The notes beneath the pieces are model-generated. The model searched no databases. It worked only from the letters and a program-made list of their open reading frames with translations, and was not told the DNA's origin. A stretch of 64,000 nucleotides of DNA, taken from assembly GCF_900113135.1 (NCBI RefSeq), contig NZ_FOOH01000015.1, positions 1 to 64,000 of the forward strand. Direction: 5' to 3'. Position numbers and translations under genes: made by a program. How positions within the stretch are numbered: position 1 is the stretch's first letter; each line of letters opens with the position of its first letter. Below, one piece after another: positions 10,378 through 19,419 of the stretch. This DNA is from Salegentibacter agarivorans. Its GTDB lineage: Bacteria > Bacteroidota > Bacteroidia > Flavobacteriales > Flavobacteriaceae.

Positions 10378-10608
10378 AATTCAGTATTTATTAAAATTTA
10401 ATACTCTTAGTTCTATTTATTAGATGCACTTTCTTCTAAATGGTTGCGCCAAATGGCATACAATTTTATTATACTACTCCTTTCAAGTAGCATTTAAAGT
10501 ATAACAGTTATTTCGTGGTAATTAAAAACTAAACCCTAAACTCAAGAAATACAAAACTTATAATTCACTCAGGCTTAGATTTTGAAATATATCCAGAAGG
10601 ATGCTTAG

Positions 10609-13254
10609 TTAGAGACTAAATTTTAGCGTTGCTAAAACCTGCGAAGGCCGCAACTGATAACTGCTCTGCACATAATAATATTGATTGTTATATGCATTTA
10701 TAAAAGTATCTGTATTCAAAATATTTCGCCAGCTTAAATTCAAGTCCATTTTGGGCTTTTTAAAAGTAAACTGATAGCCCAAGTTTACAAAATAATTATC
10801 CCCATTTTCAGAAAGCGAATTTCCATAATATTCTCCACTCAAACTCAAATATTGATTATCCTTAGGATAAAAATAAAGTTCTATGATATGTTGATGGGTT
10901 TCTATTTTTTGAAAATTGTTCCCTTCAAAACCCGAAGTATAAGTAGAGAAATTACCTGAATAATTCGCAATTAGCCAACTCCAAATATCGGCTTCCAAAC
11001 TTCCTCGTAGATTCAAATTTTGTGTATTCACCTCGGCCAGCGTATTATTTAAAAGCTGTTGCCGATTTGATAAATTATATGAAGCATTTAGTTTAAGTGT
11101 TGTTTTTAGTTCCCTAAAGTATTTGCTTCCGCCGGCTTTGAAACTATGATTATCGAAACTATTATTGCGAGCCACAGCTTCTAAAATTGTTGTTCCATTT
11201 TCACCAATATTAGAACTGTACAATAGGTTATTTTCAGAATACGCATACGAGTAAGACGCATTTAAAAATAATTGCTTTAACGGATTTCGATAACGTAGGC
11301 CTCCGCTATAATTTTGTTTTTGTTCTTCGGAAATTGGTGCATTGTAGCGATTTAAATTCCGATAGCCTTTCAGTAAAAATCCGTAATATAATTGCTGAAT
11401 TTCACCAAAATTATAACTCAATCCTGCTGAAGCATTTGCTTCCCAAAAAGCTGAAATTTTCTTTCTTACATAAAAATTAGGTTCAAAAACCAAACGATCC
11501 AGATTTCTGCTATCCTCAAAATTATCATCTTCAAGGTGAAAGCTTTTAAATTCAAGCGGTGTACTTAAACGCAAATTCCATGTTTCATCCTTACTTTCAA
11601 ACCTGAAAGCGTTTTTAAAATACACCGAAGATTGTACAAATTCGGTTCGATTTTTAAAATTCACATCCAAAACTTCGTCGATCTCATTAAGGAAAACATC
11701 GCTATCTAACTGCTGATGCTGAAATGAAAAGCCAAATTTTGGGGAGATAGTGAATTTCCCCAGTGCTTTTGTCAATCCGGCAGAATTATCGGTATAAATT
11801 TTTCTGGCTGATACCAATTGCTGAATTTCCCCAAATGGATCGCCATCATTAAAAATAGCTTCAAATTGTCCTGGCTGCACCATGAGATCCTGATTATTTT
11901 CTGTAAATCCGGTATTCGAATTAAAAGTGATTAATTGTTTACCCACGGCCCTAAGCAAACGCAGATCGTTTTTAATTCCGAAGAAAGGATTATCCAGCTG
12001 CTGCTTTATTTTTGTACCAGGACGATCTATAACACCTCGTGCAGCATTCCAAAATCCGTTAAATTCCAATTGATTTTTCAGGTAATTTTTATCGGCATTA
12101 TTTTCTAGGGTTAGTTTCCCCTGAAGTGTACTCACATAAAGATGGTTGTTTGTATTCTCGATCACATCAATCGTATCTGTAGGTGTAAAATAGCGGGTTT
12201 GTGTACTCCCATCCTGTTGCTGGTAATCATTTAGATAAGAGATATTCAGTTTTAGATCTATATTCTCTTTTATACGCTGTAAAATATTTGCAGAACCCAA
12301 ATGCACATTATTATCCAACCAGCGTTCCTGAGAAAAAGGCGGCTCTGAAATGTTCTGAATCGAAAGCCAATCGGTTTTATCGATCGTAAACTGATCACCC
12401 AAAAAATTAATCGAAAAATCACGAATCTCCCGGGAAACATCACTACCGGTATTATTACTTTGATAAGTAAAGATCGCCTGTTGTTTTTTAGTAAAAATCA
12501 TGGGCGTTACCTTTGCTTGCCAAAGCAGAGGCGCTGCACCAATCCCGGCGGTGGCCGTTCCGCTATACGTAATATCTTTTTTAAGCTTGATATTTATGGA
12601 AGCGCGCTCTGAAAATTCCAAACTATCCAAAACTTTTACCGGCTGGTGATTTTCCAGGATCTCTACTTTAGAAACCGCCTCGGCAGACAGGTTATCATTC
12701 GCCAGATTATAACGCCCTTCTAACAAATCTAAACCTTCGATATAATATTTCTGAATAGGCTCATCTCTATAAAAAATCTGTCCGTTTGGCCGAATATCGA
12801 TACCCGGTATTTTTTTTAGAACATCAGCGATCACACGGTCATTTTTTCCTTTAAAGGCTGCTACTGAAAAACTAAGCGTATCGCCACGTTGCTGCAAAAT
12901 TTCAGATTTTACGAGCACCTCTTTTAAAGATTCTGAAGAAGGTGAAAGCTTAACTTCAAGTGTCTGTGATTTATTCTGAATCGTTTTTTTAAACGTACCA
13001 AAACCTATATATGAAACTTTTAAAAACAGGGAATCACTCTCATTTTTGACAGCTATTTTGAATTTTCCATTCGCATCTGAAATACCATAAGCTAGTATTG
13101 GAGAAACAGAATCTTTACTCACCATCACCGTTGCCCCACTCAGTTTCTCATCTTGATCGTCTAGAACCTGTCCCGAGATTTCTTTTTGAGAATAACCTAC
13201 AGAAATGATAAATATCGATATGAGGAATAGGAAAATCTGTCTAAAATGATCCAA
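10609..13254 (-). CDS. SusC/TonB-receptor-like outer-membrane protein with carboxypeptidase-regulatory domain
   Basis: The 881-residue protein has a signal peptide, then a carboxypeptidase-D regulatory-like beta-sandwich (KEISGQVLDDQDEKLSGATV, near residues 23-110), a plug-like domain (DVLKKIPGIDIRPNGQIFY through VSKVEILENHQP, near 140-215) and a long C-terminal run of amphipathic strands forming a barrel that ends in an aromatic-rich strand. A classical TonB box is not obvious. It starts with TTG at 13254; no in-frame ATG precedes the signal peptide. It is the last gene of the operon with three GLPGLI proteins, which suggests a joint envelope role. The substrate is unknown. Confidence 0.8.
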   Translation of the reverse strand: MDHFRQIFLFLISIFIISVGYSQKEISGQVLDDQDEKLSGATVMVSKDSVSPILAYGISDANGKFKIAVKNESDSLFLKVSYIGFGTFKKTIQNKSQTLEVKLSPSSESLKEVLVKSEILQQRGDTLSFSVAAFKGKNDRVIADVLKKIPGIDIRPNGQIFYRDEPIQKYYIEGLDLLEGRYNLANDNLSAEAVSKVEILENHQPVKVLDSLEFSERASINIKLKKDITYSGTATAGIGAAPLLWQAKVTPMIFTKKQQAIFTYQSNNTGSDVSREIRDFSINFLGDQFTIDKTDWLSIQNISEPPFSQERWLDNNVHLGSANILQRIKENIDLKLNISYLNDYQQQDGSTQTRYFTPTDTIDVIENTNNHLYVSTLQGKLTLENNADKNYLKNQLEFNGFWNAARGVIDRPGTKIKQQLDNPFFGIKNDLRLLRAVGKQLITFNSNTGFTENNQDLMVQPGQFEAIFNDGDPFGEIQQLVSARKIYTDNSAGLTKALGKFTISPKFGFSFQHQQLDSDVFLNEIDEVLDVNFKNRTEFVQSSVYFKNAFRFESKDETWNLRLSTPLEFKSFHLEDDNFEDSRNLDRLVFEPNFYVRKKISAFWEANASAGLSYNFGEIQQLYYGFLLKGYRNLNRYNAPISEEQKQNYSGGLRYRNPLKQLFLNASYSYAYSENNLLYSSNIGENGTTILEAVARNNSFDNHSFKAGGSKYFRELKTTLKLNASYNLSNRQQLLNNTLAEVNTQNLNLRGSLEADIWSWLIANYSGNFSTYTSGFEGNNFQKIETHQHIIELYFYPKDNQYLSLSGEYYGNSLSENGDNYFVNLGYQFTFKKPKMDLNLSWRNILNTDTFINAYNNQYYYVQSSYQLRPSQVLATLKFSL

Positions 13255-13291
13255 TTGATTATTTTTTTTGATTGATGATGATTTATTATGG

Positions 13292-14086
13292 CTAAAGCTC
13301 GATTGGATTATTTCGTTTTTTATATTTTTCGCTTAGTTCTTTTCTTGTTTTAGTTTCATCTTCTTCGCTCCAACCGAATTTTATGCCTGCCTTTTGCATT
13401 GTACCAATAGGATCACGATCATAATCGTCCCGAACCTGATCAAGTTCTTGCTGAGAAACAGTTTTATAATTATCTAAATTCAATAGTTTATCTACCGGAT
13501 TTGCTAATTCCTGAAATGCTGTTAAGCTAAAATGATAATGATTTTTCAGGTCTGAAATCTCTAGAATAAGTCCCGGCAAACCACTAAACTTATAAGGCCC
13601 ATCAGAGAATGGTAATTCTGGCGCAAACCAGGCGACATAATTTCTCCCTGCAAAATCACCTGTGGCTTTCTGAACGCTAAAACCTAAAATTTCTTTATTC
13701 TCTGGCTGAATTTCCCAATCAATCTGTTTTAGATCCTGTTTATATTTTAGTTCATATTGAAAAACTTTTTCGGCTAAAATAAGTTCGTTCTCCTGATAAT
13801 CTTTATAGATGGTATATTTAAAATCGGTCATTTGATTGTACTCATCCATCCTCATGCTTACAGGATTTGTCATATTTTTTAAAGAATCTTTAACTGCTTT
13901 ACCCAGGCTGGAATATCGTGATTGCTCCTCACTTAAATAAAGTACACCGGTTTCAGATTTTATGGAGTTTTCATCTGTCGAATCCTCCTGGAATTCGAGT
14001 TGATACGTAGCTTTATAGGAATATTGATCCTGTGCCTGCAAATTTCCTAAACTAAGTAAAAGCACTAACATTATAAGACTTCTCAT
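13292..14086 (-). CDS. GLPGLI family protein, third tandem copy
   Basis: This 264-residue protein has an N-terminal signal peptide (cleavage likely after LQAQ) and the family signature KFSGLPGLILEISD near residue 168. It ends with KRNNPIEL, a tail shared with its two neighbours. GLPGLI proteins are exported Bacteroidetes proteins of unknown function, often next to outer-membrane barrels. Its start overlaps the stop of the upstream copy by four bases (ATGA), so the two are translationally coupled. The SusC-like gene follows 37 bases downstream. Confidence 0.85.
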   Translation of the reverse strand: MRSLIMLVLLLSLGNLQAQDQYSYKATYQLEFQEDSTDENSIKSETGVLYLSEEQSRYSSLGKAVKDSLKNMTNPVSMRMDEYNQMTDFKYTIYKDYQENELILAEKVFQYELKYKQDLKQIDWEIQPENKEILGFSVQKATGDFAGRNYVAWFAPELPFSDGPYKFSGLPGLILEISDLKNHYHFSLTAFQELANPVDKLLNLDNYKTVSQQELDQVRDDYDRDPIGTMQKAGIKFGWSEEDETKTRKELSEKYKKRNNPIEL

Positions 14087-14883
14087 TTTTGTAGTTCTAT
14101 TTGGTTATTCCTTTTCGCAAAACTTTCTTTAAACGCTTCAACATATTTTTTTTTGGTTTCTGCAGAGATGGTTATATTAGGGGGGATGGGAGCATACCCC
14201 CATGGATCTTCCATATATCGTTTCCAAACTTTATATAATTCAGTTTTATTGGTTTCAGCGTATTGGTTAAGATTGATCTTGTATTTAAGTTTTGGACTGA
14301 GTTTCTCAAGACCGAAAAATTCAAATACATAATGCTGCTGGGTATCTTCAAGCTCCAATATTAAACCCGGCAAACCACTAAACTTATAAGGCCCGTCTGA
14401 AATTGGAATTTCTGAAGTGAACCAGGCTATATAATCTCTTCCGGCAAAAGAAGTTTTAGCTTTCTGAACCTCAAAATCTTTAATTTTCTTTTTCTCCGGT
14501 AGAATTTCCCATTTAAATTGATTCATTTCCTGGGTATAGTAAAATTGATCACGTGAAATAGTTCTCGTGAAAAACAGCTTATTTTCACTCCTATGCTTCA
14601 AAATAACATATTGAAAATCTGTAACCGCTTCCCGGGAAGTATGTGCAGTATTTCCTTTTCTAACAATAGGATTGGCCAGAGTTTTTGCCCGACTTGAAAA
14701 TTTAGAAAGTTCGTCTCCGGCAAACAGGAGCATATATTCAGATTTCGATTTATCCAGATTGGTAGAGTCTAACTTATAAGTGAGCTTGTAGGTAACTTTA
14801 TATTCGAATTTATCGGTGAGTTTTTGAGCACTGCAAATTGATGTAAACAAAATAAGTAGAAATATCAAGTAGGCTTGTTTCAT
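14083..14883 (-). CDS. GLPGLI family protein, second tandem copy
   Basis: The 266-residue protein has a signal peptide ending near CSAQ and the motif KFSGLPGLILELED. It shares the same layout as both neighbours: EYKVTYKLTYKLDST at the mature start, a WFTSEIPISDGPYKFSGLPG core and an NNQIELQK end. It starts eight bases after the first copy ends. Divergence among the three copies is large outside these motifs, so the duplication looks old. Confidence 0.85.
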   Translation of the reverse strand: MKQAYLIFLLILFTSICSAQKLTDKFEYKVTYKLTYKLDSTNLDKSKSEYMLLFAGDELSKFSSRAKTLANPIVRKGNTAHTSREAVTDFQYVILKHRSENKLFFTRTISRDQFYYTQEMNQFKWEILPEKKKIKDFEVQKAKTSFAGRDYIAWFTSEIPISDGPYKFSGLPGLILELEDTQQHYVFEFFGLEKLSPKLKYKINLNQYAETNKTELYKVWKRYMEDPWGYAPIPPNITISAETKKKYVEAFKESFAKRNNQIELQK

Positions 14884-14891
14884 AGTTTAAA

Positions 14892-15722
14892 TTATTTCAG
14901 TTCTATGGGGTTATTTTTCTTCTTAAATTCCTCGCGATGTTCCTTTAATAATTTCTCCTTTTGACCGGGTTGAAAACCCATTGTAATCCCGGAACTTTCC
15001 ATTATTACAAAGGGATTTTCAGCATACTCTTCTTTTATTTGTAAAAATCTTTCTCTACTAACCTCCAGATAATTTTCTGGATTAAACTCCATCGAAATTT
15101 CATCGTTCAATTCTTTGAAACCGGTAAGTTTAAAGGTATAATAACCTTTATTATCTGAAATTTCCAGGATCAGGCCCGGTAAGCCACGAAATTTATATGG
15201 CCCTTCTGAAACAGGTATCGCAGTAGTAAACCACGCGGTATAATTCCTTCCTGAAAAACTTGTTTTTGCCTTTTGTGCCCCAAAACCGGCTACATCTTTA
15301 GTCTCGGGCAATATTTCCCAATTCAAATCAGCAATTTCCTGTTTATACCGGTAATTGTCCTTGACGATTTTCTCAGTAACAGAAACCTCTGCTGAGTTCT
15401 GCCTCTTAAAAATATAAAAGTTTAATGCCGACATTGGCATTTTGGACCTCATTTCATTAAAACTTTGTTGGGTTCGTTCGCGATCTTTATAAGCCTCTTT
15501 TATAGAATCTGCTATGTATTGGCCTTCGCTGGAAAATCGCGAAATCTTATCACCAATAAACAATACCATAGCTTCATTCTGGATAGACTTAGCATCTGTT
15601 GAATCTATTTGCCAGGTAAGGTTGTACGTAGCTTTGTATTTAAATTGATCTTCAATCTCTTTGTTTTGTGCAAAAGCGGAAGAAAAAATAGGACTGAAAA
15701 TAATCAAAAGGAAAGTCTGCAT
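14892..15722 (-). CDS. GLPGLI family protein, first tandem copy
   Basis: The 276-residue protein opens the operon. It has a signal peptide ending near SAFAQ, the same repeated architecture, the motif KFRGLPGLILEISD and the terminal KKNNPIELK. A charged insert near residues 70-90 (KEAYKDRERTQQSFNEM) is not matched in the second copy. The 190-base region upstream, shared with the divergent SLC13 gene, should hold its promoter; I see no strong consensus there. Confidence 0.85.
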   Translation of the reverse strand: MQTFLLIIFSPIFSSAFAQNKEIEDQFKYKATYNLTWQIDSTDAKSIQNEAMVLFIGDKISRFSSEGQYIADSIKEAYKDRERTQQSFNEMRSKMPMSALNFYIFKRQNSAEVSVTEKIVKDNYRYKQEIADLNWEILPETKDVAGFGAQKAKTSFSGRNYTAWFTTAIPVSEGPYKFRGLPGLILEISDNKGYYTFKLTGFKELNDEISMEFNPENYLEVSRERFLQIKEEYAENPFVIMESSGITMGFQPGQKEKLLKEHREEFKKKNNPIELK

Positions 15723-15911
15723 TAGTGATGATATATTAAGGATTAGATTGATATGGTGAATAATTATTCAATAATAAGAATATATTTTTCCTAATAAAAA
15801 TTTTAACTAAATAAATAGTAGTTCAACTAAAAATAAAGTTGTCGCATATTTAAAGAATTATCCAGCTTTATTAAATTTAATATCTTGGTAGATCCTTGAG
15901 AACCTTATCTA

Positions 15912-17381
15912 ATGAATAAATTTATAAGAGCGCTAATTTTAATAGCGGGGCCATTATTATTTTTTATCCTTCAAATCATCGGAGCACCGCAATCTATGCC
16001 GCCGGCAGCTTTTGATATTCTTTGTATTACCATTTGGATGGCGCTCTGGTGGGTTACCGAGGTAATCCCAATTTCGGTTACCGCTTTATTACCCATTGTC
16101 ATGTTCCCCTTAACCGGCGCTTTAGATATTGAAGCCACCACCGCTGCTTTTGGTCATAAATACGTGTTTTTATACCTGGGCGGATTTGTTCTCGCGGTAG
16201 CTATAGAAAAATGGGATTTACACCGAAGAATCGCGCTGAACATCATCAATCTTATTGGCAGCAAAATAAAATTTATAATCCTTGGCTTTATGATAGCCAC
16301 AGCATTTCTTTCTATGTGGATCTCCAATACCGCAACTTCAGTTATGATGCTTCCAATTGGCACCGCGATAATAAGTCAGTTAAAAAACAATCCTTTTAGC
16401 AACGAAAATGAACCTTTGGTCTTTGGTAAAGCATTAATGCTCGCAATTGCCTATAGCGCTTCTATTGGTGGAATTGGAACGCTGATAGGAACACCACCAA
16501 ACCTGGTTTTTGCGGGAATAGTTGAAGAGTTATACGGAATAGAGATCAGTTTTTTAAAATGGGCAATGTTAGGAATTCCTATCTCGGTTTTTCTGTTGTT
16601 TATCTGCTGGAAATACTTAACCAGTTTTGCTTTTAAATTTGATAAAGCTGAATTCCCGGGTGGAAGAGCCGAAATTAATAAACTACTGAAGTCTTTAGGA
16701 AAAATAAGCAAGCAGGAAAAAAGGGTGCTGGTTATCTTCGGTTGCACCGCTTTTTTTTGGATCACAAGATCATTTTTAATTCAGCCTTTTTTACCCTTTA
16801 TAGATGATACTATAATAGCTATTATTGCGGCAATCGCACTCTTTATTGTTCCCTCCGGAAAAGAAACAAAACCTTTATTAAACTGGGAAGAAGCGGTGAA
16901 AATTCCGTGGGGAATTATTTTACTTTTTGGCGGCGGAATGGCATTGGCAAAAGGTTTTAGCGAAACAGGATTAGCCATTTGGATAGGCGAACAACTCACC
17001 TATCTACAAAACCTGCCGTTATTTCTATTAATATTAATTCTTGTCGCTGCCGTTAATTTTCTAACTGAAGTAACCTCTAACCTGGCTACTACGGCAATGC
17101 TACTTCCAATTTTAGCGCCTATGGCTTTGGCAATTGGACTTCACCCTTACTTATTATTAATAAGCGCAACACTGGCCGCATCCTGCGCTTTTATGTTGCC
17201 GGTAGCAACTCCACCAAACGCGGTAGTCTTTGGCTCCGGCTATTTAAATATTCCAGATATGATAAAAACAGGATTATGGATGAACCTGTTTTCTATTCTT
17301 TTAATAAGTATTTTAGTGTATTTCTTTTTACCCAGCATCTGGGGTTTTAAAGTGAACGAGATTCCAGAAGTTTTTGCATAA
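15912..17381 (+). CDS. SLC13/DASS family sodium:carboxylate symporter
   Basis: This 489-residue polytopic membrane protein matches the divalent anion:sodium symporter family. It has the two inverted-repeat signatures: MWISNTATSVMMLP (first SNT motif, about 138-151) and LTEVTSNLATTAMLLP (second, about 380-395). The region GGIGTLIGTPPN between them is also typical. Family members import succinate, malate, citrate or sulfate with sodium; the substrate cannot be told from sequence alone. It stands alone, convergent with the AraC gene. Confidence 0.9.
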   Translation: MNKFIRALILIAGPLLFFILQIIGAPQSMPPAAFDILCITIWMALWWVTEVIPISVTALLPIVMFPLTGALDIEATTAAFGHKYVFLYLGGFVLAVAIEKWDLHRRIALNIINLIGSKIKFIILGFMIATAFLSMWISNTATSVMMLPIGTAIISQLKNNPFSNENEPLVFGKALMLAIAYSASIGGIGTLIGTPPNLVFAGIVEELYGIEISFLKWAMLGIPISVFLLFICWKYLTSFAFKFDKAEFPGGRAEINKLLKSLGKISKQEKRVLVIFGCTAFFWITRSFLIQPFLPFIDDTIIAIIAAIALFIVPSGKETKPLLNWEEAVKIPWGIILLFGGGMALAKGFSETGLAIWIGEQLTYLQNLPLFLLILILVAAVNFLTEVTSNLATTAMLLPILAPMALAIGLHPYLLLISATLAASCAFMLPVATPPNAVVFGSGYLNIPDMIKTGLWMNLFSILLISILVYFFLPSIWGFKVNEIPEVFA

Positions 17382-17416
17382 AAAAAACTTGTGACTGATC
17401 AAGGGGAAAACTTTTT

Positions 17417-18439
17417 TTAATCAACTTCCTTCTTTCTCGTTTTCAAAAAGTATTTAGGATTTACTCCATACTTTTCTTTAAAGATCTTAGAGAAATAACT
17501 CCTGTTATTTAAACCAATCGCGGTTACAATTTCAGAAATATTCTTTTCTGAAGTCATTAGCATTTCTTTGGCGGCTTCCAGCTTTTTATGCTGCATATAT
17601 TTATTTACCGTAAGATCGTAAACATATTTAAAACCTTCCTGCAGTTTATTTACGTTTGTTCCCGCCTCTTTTGCCAGGGCTTCTACTGTTAGATTACTTC
17701 CTAAATCACCCTGAATGCGTTTTACCACATAATCTACCTTTTCAATGTCAGACTGTCTTAGTATCTGCGGAAGCTTATCGCCATCTTCGTCATCTTCATA
17801 CTGGGCAATTTGAATAACGAGCATTTGAAATGTTTTACCTTCCAAATAAAGAGAACGTAAGAAACCGGTGAATTCCTTAGTATTAATCTCATTCATAATA
17901 TCGGCAGCTTTTATACTATAGTTGCCCTGGTAGAAAAACTGCTTTTCGGCCACCGCATCCTGAAATAATCCTTTTAGTGTGGGTTCAAGATCTTTAAAAT
18001 CGTAGTTACGCCTATGGGCAAAAACCGATCTAATAATTTCAAGGCTGGAAATGTGAGTTGCCTCGTTGGCTTTAAAATACAGTACGTGCCCATTATACCC
18101 GCTACTGGATACAATGATATTTTGATAAGCTTTTATTTCATTTACTTTCTCAGCATCCTGGAAAGAATGACCAATTGATCCCGCTGAGCAAAAAATAAAC
18201 TTTAAGGGATGCACCGTGTTTAAGGCAAAATGAATTTCCACATCTTCATAAAACTTGCAGTTGTATGAAATGAAGCCCATTCCAGAGTCAAAACTAATTC
18301 CCCTAATATAGCCTTCGCCCACTTCTTTTGGCAATTCTATGGTGTATTCTCCACTTCCATTTTGAATTGGTGCATTAAGGTTTTTAGAAATATCCTGAAT
18401 AATTTCATCTACTGGTAAAGTTTTTACATTTATCCTCAT
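17417..18439 (-). CDS. AraC family transcriptional regulator
   Basis: The 340-residue protein has a C-terminal AraC/XylS DNA-binding domain of two helix-turn-helix units (about 235-335): LTVEALAKEAGTNVNKLQEGF and ISEIVTAIGLNNRSYFSKIF, followed by the usual KYGVNPKYF. The N-terminal 225 residues are not recognised and resemble Flavobacterial regulators that respond to unknown effectors. It is convergent with SLC13 and divergent from the arsenosugar operon, with about 580 bases between them. Regulation of either neighbour is possible but unproven. Confidence 0.88.
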   Translation of the reverse strand: MRINVKTLPVDEIIQDISKNLNAPIQNGSGEYTIELPKEVGEGYIRGISFDSGMGFISYNCKFYEDVEIHFALNTVHPLKFIFCSAGSIGHSFQDAEKVNEIKAYQNIIVSSSGYNGHVLYFKANEATHISSLEIIRSVFAHRRNYDFKDLEPTLKGLFQDAVAEKQFFYQGNYSIKAADIMNEINTKEFTGFLRSLYLEGKTFQMLVIQIAQYEDDEDGDKLPQILRQSDIEKVDYVVKRIQGDLGSNLTVEALAKEAGTNVNKLQEGFKYVYDLTVNKYMQHKKLEAAKEMLMTSEKNISEIVTAIGLNNRSYFSKIFKEKYGVNPKYFLKTRKKEVD

Positions 18440-18506
18440 AAACTAAACGTGGGGAAGCCCCTTTATTTCGAATTTTAAAACTTAATATTAGTTTTATTTT
18501 AAATAC

Positions 18507-18531
18507 CAACGAAGTGTTTTAACACTCGTTG
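18507..18531. promoter_or_regulatory. Imperfect inverted repeat upstream of the AraC gene
   Basis: CAACGA-A-GTGTT and AACAC-TCGTTG form an 11-bp inverted repeat with a single bulged base and a two-base centre. It lies about 70 bases before the AraC start, in the intergenic region 18440-19017, and could be an operator or a leader hairpin. There is no U-tract, so it is not a typical terminator. Confidence 0.4.
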
Positions 18532-18792
18532 AATTTCTGTAAAGTTAGAATATCCTTCGCAAATAGCACTAAAAGCCATTAACAAATCGGTTTTAAGTTA
18601 ATATTTAGAGCTTTTGCGTTAAACACTTTACTTAATTGCAACCTCAAAATACGCAATTGTGCCCGATTTCACGTTATAAACCGTAACTTTTATCTTAAAA
18701 ACGGCAAGCAAAACAAATTAACAATCAGATATTTACATATTATTAATCGCGCCCTCTCCTACCCTGGTTAGGTACCAAATATATCGATTACT

Positions 18793-18894
18793 ATGGATAT
18801 TATTTTTCTTCTTTTGGGCCTTGAAGCTTTGGCAATAATTATTGTTTCCACATTTTTTGTAAAAAAAATAATTAAAACACTAAGAAAGAAGTAG
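18793..18894 (+). CDS. Putative 33-residue single-span membrane protein
   Basis: An open frame from ATG at 18793 encodes a hydrophobic helix (about residues 2-23) followed by a strongly basic tail ending KKIIKTLRKK. This is a well-formed single-pass membrane peptide with a positive-inside end. It lies upstream of the arsenosugar operon in an otherwise gene-free region. Such small proteins are easily missed, but a chance frame of this size is common, so confidence is modest. Confidence 0.4.
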   Translation: MDIIFLLLGLEALAIIIVSTFFVKKIIKTLRKK

Positions 18895-19017
18895 CTGCCA
18901 ACTACCTTTTAAATTCTCAAATTTCAAAACTTCCCTTATTAAAACAAACATTCATTGGGTAAGTAAGTTTTAATGGATATTTTAGACCAAAATTGTATAA
19001 ATTAAACTTGTTACAAA

Positions 19018-19353
19018 ATGTCTAAGACTTACTATAATCCAGATGATTTAAGAAAATTCGGCGAAATAACCGAATGGAGTGAAGAATTAGGAAATAAATT
19101 TTTTGATTACTACGGAAAAGTTTTTGAAGAAGGAGCACTTTCTGCTAGAGAAAAGTCGCTTATAGCCCTTGCGGTTTCGCACGTTGTAAAATGCCCATAT
19201 TGCATTGATGCCTATACTAAAGACGGTTTGCAAAGAGGAATCACCAAAGAAGAAATGATGGAAGCCGTACACGCCGGCGCCGCTATTGAAAGTGGAGCTA
19301 CCCTTGTACACGGGGTACAGATGATGAACAAATATGATAAATTGAGTATGTAA
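19018..19353 (+). CDS. Arsenosugar biosynthesis-associated peroxidase-like protein (CMD family)
   Basis: The 111-residue protein is a carboxymuconolactone-decarboxylase/AhpD-like protein. It has the redox pair C59 and C62 (VKCPYCIDAYT), preceded by a helix with REKSLIALAVSHV, and the AHAGAAIESGATLVHG segment lower down. This subfamily is encoded next to arsS in many bacteria. Its role in arsenosugar formation is unproven; a thiol-disulfide or arsenic-redox function is plausible. It is the first recognised gene of the operon, 66 bases before arsS. Confidence 0.87.
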   Translation: MSKTYYNPDDLRKFGEITEWSEELGNKFFDYYGKVFEEGALSAREKSLIALAVSHVVKCPYCIDAYTKDGLQRGITKEEMMEAVHAGAAIESGATLVHGVQMMNKYDKLSM

Positions 19354-19419
19354 GTTTTATACTGAAATATTTAAATACAAAATCATTTTCTTCAAATTAG
19401 CACAAAATGTAATTTTTAC

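Noticed and set aside
17382-17416. Terminator between the SLC13 and AraC genes
   Set aside because: A-rich and T-rich flanks exist, but only a 4-bp core (CTTG/CAAG) pairs, too weak to call.
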